Part shown: positions 54,411 through 63,289 of the stretch, in pieces
Layout: every line of letters begins with the position of its first letter
How positions within the stretch are numbered: position 1 is the first letter of the stretch
The notes under the pieces: generated by a model
Told to the model about the DNA's origin: nothing
Databases searched by the model: none
What the model saw: the letters and a program-made list of their open reading frames with translations, nothing else
Assembly (NCBI RefSeq): GCF_007786455.1
Contig: NZ_VNJK01000008.1
Span: 1-64,000, forward strand
Direction of reading: 5' to 3'
From: Paenibacillus agilis
Lineage (GTDB): Bacteria > Bacillota > Bacilli > Paenibacillales > Paenibacillaceae
Length of the DNA: 64,000 nucleotides
Translations under genes and position numbers: made by a program

Positions 54411-54580
54411 TGGCAAATGATTCTCTGCCAATGGCCCTACTTACTAGATTAACCCAATTTACTATGTTAGCATTAACATATATTTATCATCCATAATATT
54501 TTTATTTATGAAATATTATAACTACACTACTACTAATTACGTTTGCGCAATTACCATGAAAATAAGGGGATAATAGAGAG

Positions 54581-56353
54581 ATGAAACAACAGGGGCAACC
54601 AATTCGCTCAGGAAAGGTTTTTCAGAAAATATCTATTCGTGCCAAAATACTAATTGCAGTCGCTGTAGCCCTTTTAACAAACCTTATTATCGGGGGAACA
54701 GGCCTGTACAATCTTTATAAAGTACAAAGCACTTTGGAAAAAAGTTTGAATGTTCACGCACAAAATACCGAGCTCATAAGGGCAGTAGGTATCGATCTGT
54801 ACCAATGGATAACGGCTGAAAGATCGCTTCATATGTATGAGCCCGGCACTGACAAATTTAAGAGCCAGCTCGAATATTATGAAAAGCAAAAAGATCAGGC
54901 CCATTCCAGATTTAACGAATATGCAGCAAACAATCTGTCTCTTCCCAAAGAAGTAGAGCTTATCGAAGCATATAACAAGTCCAAGGTAGAATTTGAGGCA
55001 GTGGCGGAACGCATTCTAAAGGATATATCGTCCACAGATCCTGCTGTGCGCCAACAAGGTATTCAGCTCTCATACGGTGAGGGATATGAAAAATTCAATG
55101 GCATGGAAGAGAACTTGGATGCGATCGGCGAACTATACAACGAGGAAAATGAACGAATGCGTACCGAAGTCAAACAAGACTATCAATCTTTACTTTGGTA
55201 TACCGTTATCATTATCCTAGTATGTGTACTATTTAGTTCACTTCTAGGCTGGGGCATAATTCGTTCCATTAACCGCCCAATTAGCCACTTACGTGACAAT
55301 GTGAAACGAGTGGCCGAGGGAGATCTTACGGTACAAATTCAGTCTATGGCGGAAGACGAGCTCGGAGCGTTATCTAAAGACTTTAGAACGATGATCGACC
55401 AAACCCAAACGCTGATTGCTACCGTAGGAAGCTCAATACAAGATGTTAGTGAATCTGCCGAAGAGTTGAGCACAATCTCTGAGGAGACAACGGCTACGAG
55501 TGAAAGCATCCAAAAGGCCATCGTAAATATTGCAGACGGAGCGACTCTCCAAGCTTCATTAACAGAAGCTGCACACCAGCGCACGTTAGAATTATCTAAT
55601 AACATCGAGCGAGTTAGTGAGAAGAGCAAGGAAATTAATGGTCTATCCTCCCAAGCTGAACAAGTACTAGGCGGCGGTATGGATAAAGTCCGTGATCTTC
55701 AAGATCATACTGCGCAAGCCGACGAGGTACAACGCAAAGCTACTGTAGAAATTGCCCGTCTGGCTAATAATATGAAAAATATTAGTGTCGTCGTACAAAC
55801 GATTAATGATATTACTGAACAAACGAAGCTGCTTGCCTTGAATGCTAGCATTGAAGCAGCTCGTGCAGGTGAAGCAGGGCAAGGATTTGGAGTAGTAGCC
55901 ACTGAGATCCGCAAGCTTGCGACACAATCGTTTGATGCTACAACACAAATTAAAAATACCATTTCCAATATTAATAATGAGTTTAGCAATACGTTATCCA
56001 TTATGAAAACGACGGAACAAATAGCGAGCAAACAAAGCCAAATTGTCGCTGAAGCTGGTACTGTCTTCGAATCGATGTTTGTCACTTTCGAACAGATCGT
56101 GACCTCCATTCATACGGTCAACAGTGACATTCAACAAATTGAACAGTTACGAAGTCACGTTGTAGATGCCATCAAAGAAATATCCAATGTCGCTGCGGAA
56201 GCGGCTGCAACAACGGAAATGATCGGCGCTTCCTCTTCTGATCAGCTTGCGGCATTCCAGTCGTTGCATACATCGGCGGAGCGTCTGCATTCACTTAGTG
56301 AAGTTGTCTCTGCAAGTATCGGAAAATTCAAAGTGAATGAATCATCGTTTTAA
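54581..56353 (+). CDS. Methyl-accepting chemotaxis protein
   Basis: A 590-residue transmembrane chemoreceptor. TM1 (about 24-45) and TM2 (about 206-230) flank a helical periplasmic-side sensor of the four-helix-bundle type. A HAMP domain (about 230-282, [20 protein letters not shown]) precedes the signalling domain. The invariant hairpin tip [22 protein letters not shown] lies at about 415-436. It couples to CheA/CheW, not encoded here. Start ATG 54581 follows AAGGGGATAATAGAGAG. It is monocistronic with a terminator. Confidence 0.95.
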   Translation: MKQQGQPIRSGKVFQKISIRAKILIAVAVALLTNLIIGGTGLYNLYKVQSTLEKSLNVHAQNTELIRAVGIDLYQWITAERSLHMYEPGTDKFKSQLEYYEKQKDQAHSRFNEYAANNLSLPKEVELIEAYNKSKVEFEAVAERILKDISSTDPAVRQQGIQLSYGEGYEKFNGMEENLDAIGELYNEENERMRTEVKQDYQSLLWYTVIIILVCVLFSSLLGWGIIRSINRPISHLRDNVKRVAEGDLTVQIQSMAEDELGALSKDFRTMIDQTQTLIATVGSSIQDVSESAEELSTISEETTATSESIQKAIVNIADGATLQASLTEAAHQRTLELSNNIERVSEKSKEINGLSSQAEQVLGGGMDKVRDLQDHTAQADEVQRKATVEIARLANNMKNISVVVQTINDITEQTKLLALNASIEAARAGEAGQGFGVVATEIRKLATQSFDATTQIKNTISNINNEFSNTLSIMKTTEQIASKQSQIVAEAGTVFESMFVTFEQIVTSIHTVNSDIQQIEQLRSHVVDAIKEISNVAAEAAATTEMIGASSSDQLAAFQSLHTSAERLHSLSEVVSASIGKFKVNESSF

Positions 56354-56360
56354 AGTATCT

Positions 56361-56397
56361 AAGGCCGGAGCCCCCAACAGGAGACTTCCGGCCTTTA
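56361..56397. terminator. Intrinsic terminator of the chemoreceptor gene
   Basis: AAGGCCGGA and TCCGGCCTT close a stem followed by TACG on the plus strand. The U-tract is short; it lies between convergent genes. Confidence 0.65.
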
Positions 56398-56475
56398 CGT
56401 ATTCTAGCCTACTCTCGCTCCTCTATTCGCTTACTCCGATAAATATGGAATTTTGTATGCATTAAGCAGAACTAC

Positions 56476-57465
56476 TTAATAGGGAGACTCTTTCTCAGCA
56501 TAGGGATTAGCCATATCCGCGATTGCTTTGTATATATTCGGAGGAAATTCTGCGAGCCTATGACAAACATATAAATACCATTCCACCCCGTATAATACAT
56601 AAACCTTTGTTTGATACCCCTCATCCTTCAGTTCTTTTAGTCGCTCTGGTCTAACTCCATACAGCATCTCTATTTCAACATTCGGCTGATTTAAATATCC
56701 CTTCTTCACAACTTCCTCAATAATAGTTTCGTCATGCGTTGCAATGGAAATAGGACGTCCTGTAGCCACTATCATCTCGACTATATCTAAATACCGTTCA
56801 TTCAGTTCCTCCGATCGCGCGAGTGCAACATCTGCCGCTTCTTGATAAGCTCCTTTTACAATTCGGATTTTTCCTGGATAAGCTTGAATATCTAAATAAT
56901 CACGGACTGTCCGATGCAAATGAGCTTGCAACGTAATCCCTATATTTGCGTACCTTTCACCTATTCTTTTATAAATTCCAAGAATCTGATCAATCTTAGT
57001 TGATTCTTCAGCACTGATCATGATGGTAATACCACAACGTTCAGCTTCTTGGGCCAATTCTAGTAAATGCTCATAAGCAAGCTGTGGATCAGCATTCATG
57101 CCCATATAGGATAAATCAAGGGACACCGTAGATTTCAGATTGGCTTGGCCAGCAATGCGAATGAGCCCAAGAAATTCATCCTTCGCCGAGATACAATCCT
57201 GTATATCACGGATGTTCTCACAGATGTATTCTAAAGATACGTTATACCCTTTCGATAACAAATTGCACGCTTCTGATATAGCCTCCTCTCTAGTTTCACC
57301 TACGACAAACCGCTTTGCAGCACTTAATAATAATGGATATAAACCTTCAGCGCGTTGAACTTGCGCTTTCATTTGTTCATCGCGAGCCATAGCCTTTAAT
57401 GCCTGTGAAGCTGAAGTTTCCCAGGCTGATGCTACTGACGAAACAGTTGCTGTTTCCAACATCAT
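56476..57465 (-). CDS. Proline dehydrogenase
   Basis: A 329-residue PutB-type FAD enzyme oxidising proline to pyrroline-5-carboxylate. A TIM-barrel pattern with GITIMISAEES, ITLQAHLHRT, RIVKGAYQE and EIEMLYGVRPE is diagnostic of the family. ATG 57465 with AAGGAG 6 bases upstream is preferred over a GTG or other codons earlier in frame. It is divergent from a MocR regulator. The partner P5C dehydrogenase is not in the window. Confidence 0.9.
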   Translation of the reverse strand: MMLETATVSSVASAWETSASQALKAMARDEQMKAQVQRAEGLYPLLLSAAKRFVVGETREEAISEACNLLSKGYNVSLEYICENIRDIQDCISAKDEFLGLIRIAGQANLKSTVSLDLSYMGMNADPQLAYEHLLELAQEAERCGITIMISAEESTKIDQILGIYKRIGERYANIGITLQAHLHRTVRDYLDIQAYPGKIRIVKGAYQEAADVALARSEELNERYLDIVEMIVATGRPISIATHDETIIEEVVKKGYLNQPNVEIEMLYGVRPERLKELKDEGYQTKVYVLYGVEWYLYVCHRLAEFPPNIYKAIADMANPYAEKESPY

Positions 57466-57486
57466 TATCATCTCCTTCACACTCAA

Positions 57487-57510
57487 ATGAGCTTTATTAG
57501 CTATGAGCTT
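57487..57510. promoter_or_regulatory. 8-bp direct repeat between proline dehydrogenase and mocR
   Basis: ATGAGCTT occurs at 57487-57494 and 57503-57510, 16 bp apart, in the 120-bp divergent promoter region. Direct repeats are typical MocR/GabR operators, but no known site was matched. Confidence 0.3.
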
Positions 57511-57589
57511 ACCGTGTTAAAATGGATGATAACAGGACCAATCCAGAACAAAACAGAGAGTACCACTTTTAAAACAAGGGACTGATCGT

Positions 57590-58996
57590 ATGACATGGAT
57601 CGGGCTAGATCGCTCATCAGGCACTCCTCTATACCGTCAAATTTATGAAAGCTATCGAACTAAAATTCTTAAGGGAGAGCTCCAAAGCGGAGAACGTATC
57701 CCTAGTACGCGAGAGCTTTCCACTCAGCTGCAAGTCTCACGAAATATTATCGTCGAAGCTTATGAACAACTATTTGCGGAGGGATATATTGTGGGGCGAC
57801 ATGGATCGGGTACTTTTGTAGCGGAAGGAACCTACTTAGAAACTCGTCATCACAATCAAATGTTATCAATGCTTGATCCAGAGCCAACAATAAGGCTAAG
57901 CTCTGAACAACACGATATGGTCGACTTTCGTCCCGGTATTCCTGCATTAGCTTTATTTCCACGCAAAATATGGATGCAGCTAGCTCAACAAGAATGTACG
58001 CATGCACCTGATGAAGCCTGGGGATATGGTAAACCAGAAGGACTGCTGAAACTTAGAAGCATACTCGCCCGTTATTTACTTCGCACAAGAGGGGTAGTGT
58101 GCCATCCTGAACAGTTGATTATTACGACCGGTGCTACACAATCTATTTCGCTCATCACTAAGCTTTTGCTCACACCTACATCCGACGTCATTTTAGAAGA
58201 TCCTATTACGCATGAAATTCATACCATTTTTACTCAACCTGGAGCTCGTTTGTGTCCAGTCCCAGTAGACCAGCAGGGCATGATCACGCATGCTCTCCCG
58301 CTTCATACACGACCAGGCTTTGTTTACGTAACACCTTCACACCAATATCCATTGGGTGGGGTATTGCCTATACAGCGACGGGTTCAGCTTATTAACTTTG
58401 CAAGAACAACCGACTGCTATATCGTTGAGGACGACTATGATAGTGAATTTCGCTATGAAAGCGCTCCTATCAGCTCCTTGCAAGGACTAGATCCCGATCG
58501 AGTCATTTACATCGGAACATTTAGCAAAATATTATCCCCTGCATTGCGAATTGGTTATTTAATATTGCCCCAGACACTTATAGAAAGAGGACGTAACCTG
58601 AAATGGTTGACCGATCTACATACACCTACATGGGAGCAAATGATTCTTGCACGTTTCATAGAAGAAGGCCATTTAGAACGTCATATTGCTAAAATGAAAA
58701 AAATATATCGTAAGCGTAGAAATCATTTAATTGACTCCCTAACCGAAAAATTTGGTGAGCAGGTAACGGTGTTAGGACATTCTACTGGGCTTCATCTTAT
58801 CGCCGAGTTTGCAGATATCCTATTTACAACCCAACTATTAGAGAGGTTAGAGCAATGTGGTGTGAAAGTATATCCTGTCGAAATTCATGCAATTGAAAAA
58901 GGAAAACATCTTCATCGCATCATTCTTGGATATGGAAATTTATCCGAGGAGCAAATAGAGACAGGTGTACAGAGGCTTGCTTTGATTTTAAAATGA
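57590..58996 (+). CDS. MocR-type PLP-dependent transcriptional regulator
   Basis: A 468-residue fusion of a GntR winged helix (about 10-78: IPSTRELSTQLQVSRNIIVEAYEQL) with a class I aminotransferase-like domain. That domain has the PLP-binding Lys in FSKILSPALRIGY (about 313). Such proteins (GabR, PdxR) sense amino or amine ligands through PLP chemistry and usually act on the divergently encoded gene. That gene here is proline dehydrogenase, so proline or a derivative is a plausible ligand. Start ATG 57590 lies about 125 bp from the proline dehydrogenase start. Confidence 0.92.
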   Translation: MTWIGLDRSSGTPLYRQIYESYRTKILKGELQSGERIPSTRELSTQLQVSRNIIVEAYEQLFAEGYIVGRHGSGTFVAEGTYLETRHHNQMLSMLDPEPTIRLSSEQHDMVDFRPGIPALALFPRKIWMQLAQQECTHAPDEAWGYGKPEGLLKLRSILARYLLRTRGVVCHPEQLIITTGATQSISLITKLLLTPTSDVILEDPITHEIHTIFTQPGARLCPVPVDQQGMITHALPLHTRPGFVYVTPSHQYPLGGVLPIQRRVQLINFARTTDCYIVEDDYDSEFRYESAPISSLQGLDPDRVIYIGTFSKILSPALRIGYLILPQTLIERGRNLKWLTDLHTPTWEQMILARFIEEGHLERHIAKMKKIYRKRRNHLIDSLTEKFGEQVTVLGHSTGLHLIAEFADILFTTQLLERLEQCGVKVYPVEIHAIEKGKHLHRIILGYGNLSEEQIETGVQRLALILK

Positions 58997-59010
58997 ATGG
59001 AATGGTATGT

Positions 59011-59059
59011 AAAAAGGCTGTGATCGATCATCACTTGGCGACCAATCACAGCCTTTAAA
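59011..59059. terminator. Bidirectional terminator mocR / dedA
   Basis: AAAGGCTGTGATCG and CCAATCACAGCCTTT form a stem with A/T tracts on both sides, between convergent genes. Confidence 0.8.
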
Positions 59060-59094
59060 TTCCACAGCTAGCGCAGATTTATTCATGTAGAAGA

Positions 59095-59706
59095 CTAGTT
59101 TGCTTTTTTCTTTCTTTTGAATATGAACACGAGAACACCTAGACCAATTAGAGCGATAAGTGCATAGACGATATTAGAGTACGTGTCCATGTAAGAAACA
59201 ATAGTTTCCCATGAAGCACCTACAGCAGCACCAACCGAAACTAGCGCGATATTCCAGATTAATGAACCGACCGTTGTCAGTACCATGAACAATCCGAAGT
59301 TCATACGCGTGCTGCCCGCTGGTACAGAAATAAGGCTGCGAAGCAATGGAACCATGCGGCAAAGGAATACCGCCCATACGCCATATTTCGTGAACCAACT
59401 GTAGGTCTTCGTCACATCATTAGGAGTCAATTGCAAGAAACGGCCATACTTGCCGACAAAACGCTCCATCCTATTCACATCAACAAGATAACCGACGTAG
59501 TAAAGAGCAATTGCTCCCGCGATAGATCCCAATGTAGAAGCGATGACAACACCTACTATACTCATATCAGAGTAAGTTGTCATAAAGCCGCCGAACGTTA
59601 GAATAACCTCTGAGGGGATCGGTGGAAATAAATTTTCAATTGCGATCAATAGGAAGACACCTATATAACCGAAATCATTCATAATGCCTGTAATCCAGTT
59701 TTCCAT
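59095..59706 (-). CDS. DedA-family membrane protein
   Basis: A 203-residue DedA/SNARE-associated family protein. Several hydrophobic helices and the conserved ENLFPPIPSEVILTFGG segment (about 24-40) are present, as is FLCRMVPLLRSLISVPAG (about 113-130). DedA proteins act in lipid (undecaprenyl phosphate or phospholipid) translocation across the membrane. The C-terminal tail is basic (KRKKK). Start ATG 59706 follows AAAGGAG. Confidence 0.92.
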   Translation of the reverse strand: MENWITGIMNDFGYIGVFLLIAIENLFPPIPSEVILTFGGFMTTYSDMSIVGVVIASTLGSIAGAIALYYVGYLVDVNRMERFVGKYGRFLQLTPNDVTKTYSWFTKYGVWAVFLCRMVPLLRSLISVPAGSTRMNFGLFMVLTTVGSLIWNIALVSVGAAVGASWETIVSYMDTYSNIVYALIALIGLGVLVFIFKRKKKAN

Positions 59707-60058
59707 TATTAAACTCCTTTAAATAATCGATATTAAATACGATCTGCGTATTCTTAGATGTATCCTTGCATTCAATACGTTATAAATGAAATAGAAATAA
59801 ACATGAAATGAAACCCATTCACTAGAGTATCATATCAACAATTATTGTAAGCAACAAGTTTAGAAAAATAGCACCTAACTATTTTAGTTACTTTGTAATA
59901 AGAAATCAAATTCAATTCATGTTGAAATGGTTCGAGGATGCTTATAGAACAAACTAAAAAGGGTGTAACAACCTAACTAGTATAGGTGTCACTACCCTTA
60001 TTCGACGTATTTTTGTCGCGTTTACCCTTCAACTCACAAATGGGCCGACTTCAAACAG
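59707..60058. other. Intergenic region dedA-sulfurtransferase
   Basis: About 350 bases on the minus strand between the two genes. It holds the sulfurtransferase terminator at 59954-60000. The AT-rich remainder presumably holds the dedA promoter; no element was clear. Confidence 0.5.
59954..60000 (-). terminator. Intrinsic terminator of the sulfurtransferase gene
   Basis: On the minus strand, AAGGGTAGTGACACCTA and TAGGTTGTTACACCCTT form a stem followed by TTTAGTTTG. Confidence 0.75.
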
Positions 60059-60955
60059 CTATTCCTCAAGTGTCGCAACTGGAGTATGCTCCTCTTCATA
60101 CGAACACCAATCACTCCAACTACCAGCATACAGCTTCACATTGTTATAACCAGAACGCCACAGTGACAGTACATTCGGGCAAGCGGTCACACCTGAACCG
60201 CAGTATACAATAATCTCTTCAGCCCCATCTACTAGCTTCCGCCAGGCATCCCGCTCTTCGTTATTCTTACGAACATATCCTTTTCCATCCAACCCATCAC
60301 GCCAAAACCGATTTAATGCCCCGGGGATATGGCCTGCCTTGGGATCGATTGGCTCTACTTCACCGATATAACGTGCATGTTCACGTGAATCGATTAGACG
60401 CACATTAGAATCACCAAGCTTGGAGCGTACTTCTTCAATATCCGCTACCAGCTCAGATTGAACATTAGGCTCATAGGGTTGTTCAAGCCCCACATGCGGC
60501 TTTGCTGCACCTATCTCGCTCGCAAACCCTGCCTGCTGCCAAGCGGCGTATCCACCATTAAGTACGTATACCTCTCCTTCGTGGCCTATCCATTGCAGCA
60601 GCCAGCTTAGACGGCTTGCCATTGCGCCGCCTTGATCGTCGTAAGCAACCACTGTATCCTGCTTGTTGATTCCACGAAGCGTTAAAGAGCGTGCCAACTG
60701 TTCTGGCTCGGGGAGTGGATGCCTACCACCATGCTTCTTCCGTGAGGAAGACAAGTCATGATCAAGATCCATGTAAACAGAATTCGTAATGTGGCCAATC
60801 AAATAAGATTCATAGCCTTTGGCAGGCTGGTCTAACCAGAAACGACAATCGATAACGTGCAATTGCTCCTGATCTTGCCCTTGCCTGTTCAACCGCTGAT
60901 GTAACTCAGACACTTCCATATACAAAGATTGCTCACTGATTCTTGGACTAACCAT
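60059..60955 (-). CDS. Sulfurtransferase (3-mercaptopyruvate type, tandem rhodanese)
   Basis: A 298-residue protein with two rhodanese domains. The N-terminal one (about 10-145) is catalytically inactive (no Cys loop). The C-terminal one carries the persulfide Cys C252 in CGSGVTAC, the loop form usual for 3-mercaptopyruvate sulfurtransferases rather than thiosulfate enzymes (CRKGVTA). Start ATG 60955 follows AAGGGATG. It is monocistronic. Confidence 0.9.
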   Translation of the reverse strand: MVSPRISEQSLYMEVSELHQRLNRQGQDQEQLHVIDCRFWLDQPAKGYESYLIGHITNSVYMDLDHDLSSSRKKHGGRHPLPEPEQLARSLTLRGINKQDTVVAYDDQGGAMASRLSWLLQWIGHEGEVYVLNGGYAAWQQAGFASEIGAAKPHVGLEQPYEPNVQSELVADIEEVRSKLGDSNVRLIDSREHARYIGEVEPIDPKAGHIPGALNRFWRDGLDGKGYVRKNNEERDAWRKLVDGAEEIIVYCGSGVTACPNVLSLWRSGYNNVKLYAGSWSDWCSYEEEHTPVATLEE

Positions 60956-61035
60956 ATACTCATCCCTTCCTCATGCAGCTTTAACAACCACTTACAACAA
61001 AAATTATAAATCTTGCATATGTATCAAAATTGAAA

Positions 61036-61338
61036 TTACTCTTCTTCCTTCAATCCAACTGTAGCAACTGTCTCATTATTAAACATAAACTCGAAATGAC
61101 CAAAATCGCGATCATAATGAATACTACCATCCCCGATAAACTGTAGACGCTCCTTGCCTAAGCCGTAGAACAAATCATCCGCCAGCGCCTCCATAACTTC
61201 TTTCTGCTCCTCGGGAGTTAAGCCTTCCCAATCTACTTGCTCCATATCTAGGCTCACGTAAGCGTTCGGTATGCGAATGAGCGCCTCGGACATGTCATCG
61301 AGTATCGCCTTGTAAGGTCGAGTAAAGGAAACTGCCAT
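61036..61338 (-). CDS. Small hypothetical protein
   Basis: A 100-residue acidic soluble protein with no recognised family. It has a central GLTPEEQKEVMEALADDLFYGLGK helix pair and a C-terminal beta stretch (FEFMFNNETVATVGL). ATG 61338 follows GAGAGGGG. It stands between the sulfurtransferase and divergent motA. Function unknown. Confidence 0.7.
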   Translation of the reverse strand: MAVSFTRPYKAILDDMSEALIRIPNAYVSLDMEQVDWEGLTPEEQKEVMEALADDLFYGLGKERLQFIGDGSIHYDRDFGHFEFMFNNETVATVGLKEEE

Positions 61339-61448
61339 ATTCCGTATAACCCCTCTCCTGCTGCAACATCTTATTGTCGATATTGTAGCATATGTTCAAT
61401 CTATCCCCCAAATTTGACAACCTTCCTCGGTCATCCTTGATTCACATC

Positions 61449-61476
61449 TAAATTTTTGCTCACAATTTGCCGATAA
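61449..61476 (+). promoter_or_regulatory. Sigma-D (sigma-28) promoter of motAB
   Basis: TAAA (61449-61452), a 16-base spacer and GCCGATAA (61469-61476) match the flagellar sigma-D consensus TAAA-N15-GCCGATAT closely. It lies about 95 bases before motA. Confidence 0.75.
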
Positions 61477-61573
61477 ATAGGGTGTTGCATCGCAATTTTG
61501 TGTTCACAAGATTAAAAGCGATCGCAGCGGCAGGAAGCATCAATATACTCATGGATGAGGTGGATGTAGGATT

Positions 61574-62365
61574 ATGGAAAAATCTACGGTAATAGGCATT
61601 GTACTCGGTCTTGCCGCCGTATTGGTAGGTATGGCCCTTAAAGGAGCCCCGCTTTCCAGCCTAATCGAGCCTGCTGCAGTTATGATTATTTTTGTCGGTA
61701 CGGCTGCTTCTCTCTTCATGGCTTTCCCTATGAAAGAGATTAAGAAGTTCCCGAAGCTGGTAAAAATTCTTTTCAAACAGCAGCAATTGGTCGATCGTGT
61801 ACAACTAATTCAATTATTTATGGAGTGGGCGTCCATCACTCGTCGCGAAGGCTTGCTAGCACTAGAATCACGTATCGATGAAATCGACGACGACTTTCTA
61901 CGTGGTGGAATGCGAATGATTATAGACGGCAACGATCAAGATTTCGTTCGTGACGTGCTCATGGAGGATATTAACGCTACCGAAGAACGTCATCGTGCCG
62001 GCGCACTTATCTTCTCGCAAGCAGGTATGTACGCACCGACACTAGGGGTTCTCGGGGCTGTTATCGGTCTAATTTCTGCCCTCTCTGATATGTCAGAGAT
62101 GGACAAGCTCGCTAAAGCCATTGCAGCGGCATTCGTTGCAACGCTAATGGGTATTTTCACAGGTTATGTACTGTGGCACCCAATCGCGACGAAACTGAAA
62201 CGACTGTCCTCAGCAGAAATACAAATTCGCCTTATGATGGTTGAAGGTCTATTGTCCATTCAATCTGGCGTATCTACGATTGCTATCAATCAGAAGCTCT
62301 CCGTCTTCTTGACACCTTCGGAGCGCGCAATGATGAATGAGAAGGAGGAAGGCCGAGGTGAGTAA
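61574..62365 (+). CDS. motA: Flagellar motor protein MotA
   Basis: A 263-residue proton-channel stator subunit. Four transmembrane helices are visible (about 5-22, 34-50, 147-170, 180-202), with the conserved Pro pair near MYAPTLGVLGAVIGLI. A large cytoplasmic loop contacts FliG through charged residues. It is followed by motB with an 8-base overlap, so the two subunits are translated together. Start ATG 61574 follows GAGGTGGATGTAGG. Confidence 0.95.
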   Translation: MEKSTVIGIVLGLAAVLVGMALKGAPLSSLIEPAAVMIIFVGTAASLFMAFPMKEIKKFPKLVKILFKQQQLVDRVQLIQLFMEWASITRREGLLALESRIDEIDDDFLRGGMRMIIDGNDQDFVRDVLMEDINATEERHRAGALIFSQAGMYAPTLGVLGAVIGLISALSDMSEMDKLAKAIAAAFVATLMGIFTGYVLWHPIATKLKRLSSAEIQIRLMMVEGLLSIQSGVSTIAINQKLSVFLTPSERAMMNEKEEGRGE

Positions 62366-63170
62366 GAAGCACCGCAAGGAACACCATGAAGAACACGCCG
62401 ATGAGTCATGGCTTATTCCATACGCGGACTTAATGACACTCTTGCTCGCTCTCTTCCTTGTCCTCTATGCGATGAGCGCTGCCGATGCACAGAAGTTCGA
62501 ACAGATGAGTGCTGCCTTCAGTTCAGCATTCAACAGCACTGGCGGGGGTAGCAATATTCTCGATCATGATTCAGCTGTCCCGCTCGAACAATCATCGAAG
62601 ACGCCGAAGACGACGGATAATATGGAGATAGAAGCCGCGAAGGAACGCGCTAAAGACTTGCAGGCTCAGAAAGAACAAGAGCAGTTAGAGCAACTGCAAG
62701 CTCAATTGAACGAATATATGAAGAAGAACGGCTTATCCGATCAATTGAGTACGAAGCTTAATCATTCCGAGCTTCGAATTACGATTAAGGACAGTGCTCT
62801 ATTCGACTCAGGTCATGCTACATTGAAAGAAGAGTCGGAGAAAGTTGCCGAGACTATCGGCAGTATGCTGAAGCCGTATAAAGGCTACCAAATTATTATT
62901 CGCGGACATACGGATAACGTCCCGATTAAGAATAGCCGCTTTGCATCGAATTGGGACTTGAGCTCTGCTCGTGCACTTAACTTTATGAAAGTTGTACTGG
63001 AGCGCTCTCAGCTTAACCCGAAACACTTCCAAGCAGTCGGAATGGGTGAATACCACCCTATCGTTTCTAACGACAATGCTGAGGGACGTGCACAGAATCG
63101 CCGTGTTGAGGTTACTATTGTTCGTAAATACAGCAATCACACCAAAACACTTACAACACCAGCTAATTAA
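62358..63170 (+). CDS. motB: Flagellar motor protein MotB
   Basis: A 270-residue stator subunit. One transmembrane helix carries the proton-binding D24 (PYADLMTLLLALF), the same number as in B. subtilis MotB. A coiled-coil-prone linker rich in Glu/Gln (about 90-125) leads to an OmpA-like peptidoglycan-binding domain (GHTDNVPIKNSRFASNWDLS, about 195-215). GTG 62358 is chosen for the AAGGAGG site; an earlier ATG at 62337 would include that site. Confidence 0.95.
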   Translation: MSKKHRKEHHEEHADESWLIPYADLMTLLLALFLVLYAMSAADAQKFEQMSAAFSSAFNSTGGGSNILDHDSAVPLEQSSKTPKTTDNMEIEAAKERAKDLQAQKEQEQLEQLQAQLNEYMKKNGLSDQLSTKLNHSELRITIKDSALFDSGHATLKEESEKVAETIGSMLKPYKGYQIIIRGHTDNVPIKNSRFASNWDLSSARALNFMKVVLERSQLNPKHFQAVGMGEYHPIVSNDNAEGRAQNRRVEVTIVRKYSNHTKTLTTPAN

Positions 63171-63204
63171 AAAAAAGGCTGCTCATCAGAGCAGCCTTTT
63201 TTTT
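63169..63204. terminator. Bidirectional terminator of motAB
   Basis: AAAAAGGCTGCTC-ATCA-GAGCAGCCTTTTT is perfect, with A/T runs on both sides. It serves motB and perhaps the opposing kinase gene. Confidence 0.9.
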
Positions 63205-63289
63205 GTAAACATATTTGTATCTCTTTGCTGAAACCGTTGGACACCACGACGAATAATCTACCATTTCCCAAATTCATGGAATCCCACTC

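Noticed and set aside
54410..54430. TGGCA-TGCCA hairpin after the acyl-CoA synthetase as a terminator
   Set aside because: The stem is only five pairs and no U-tract follows on either strand.
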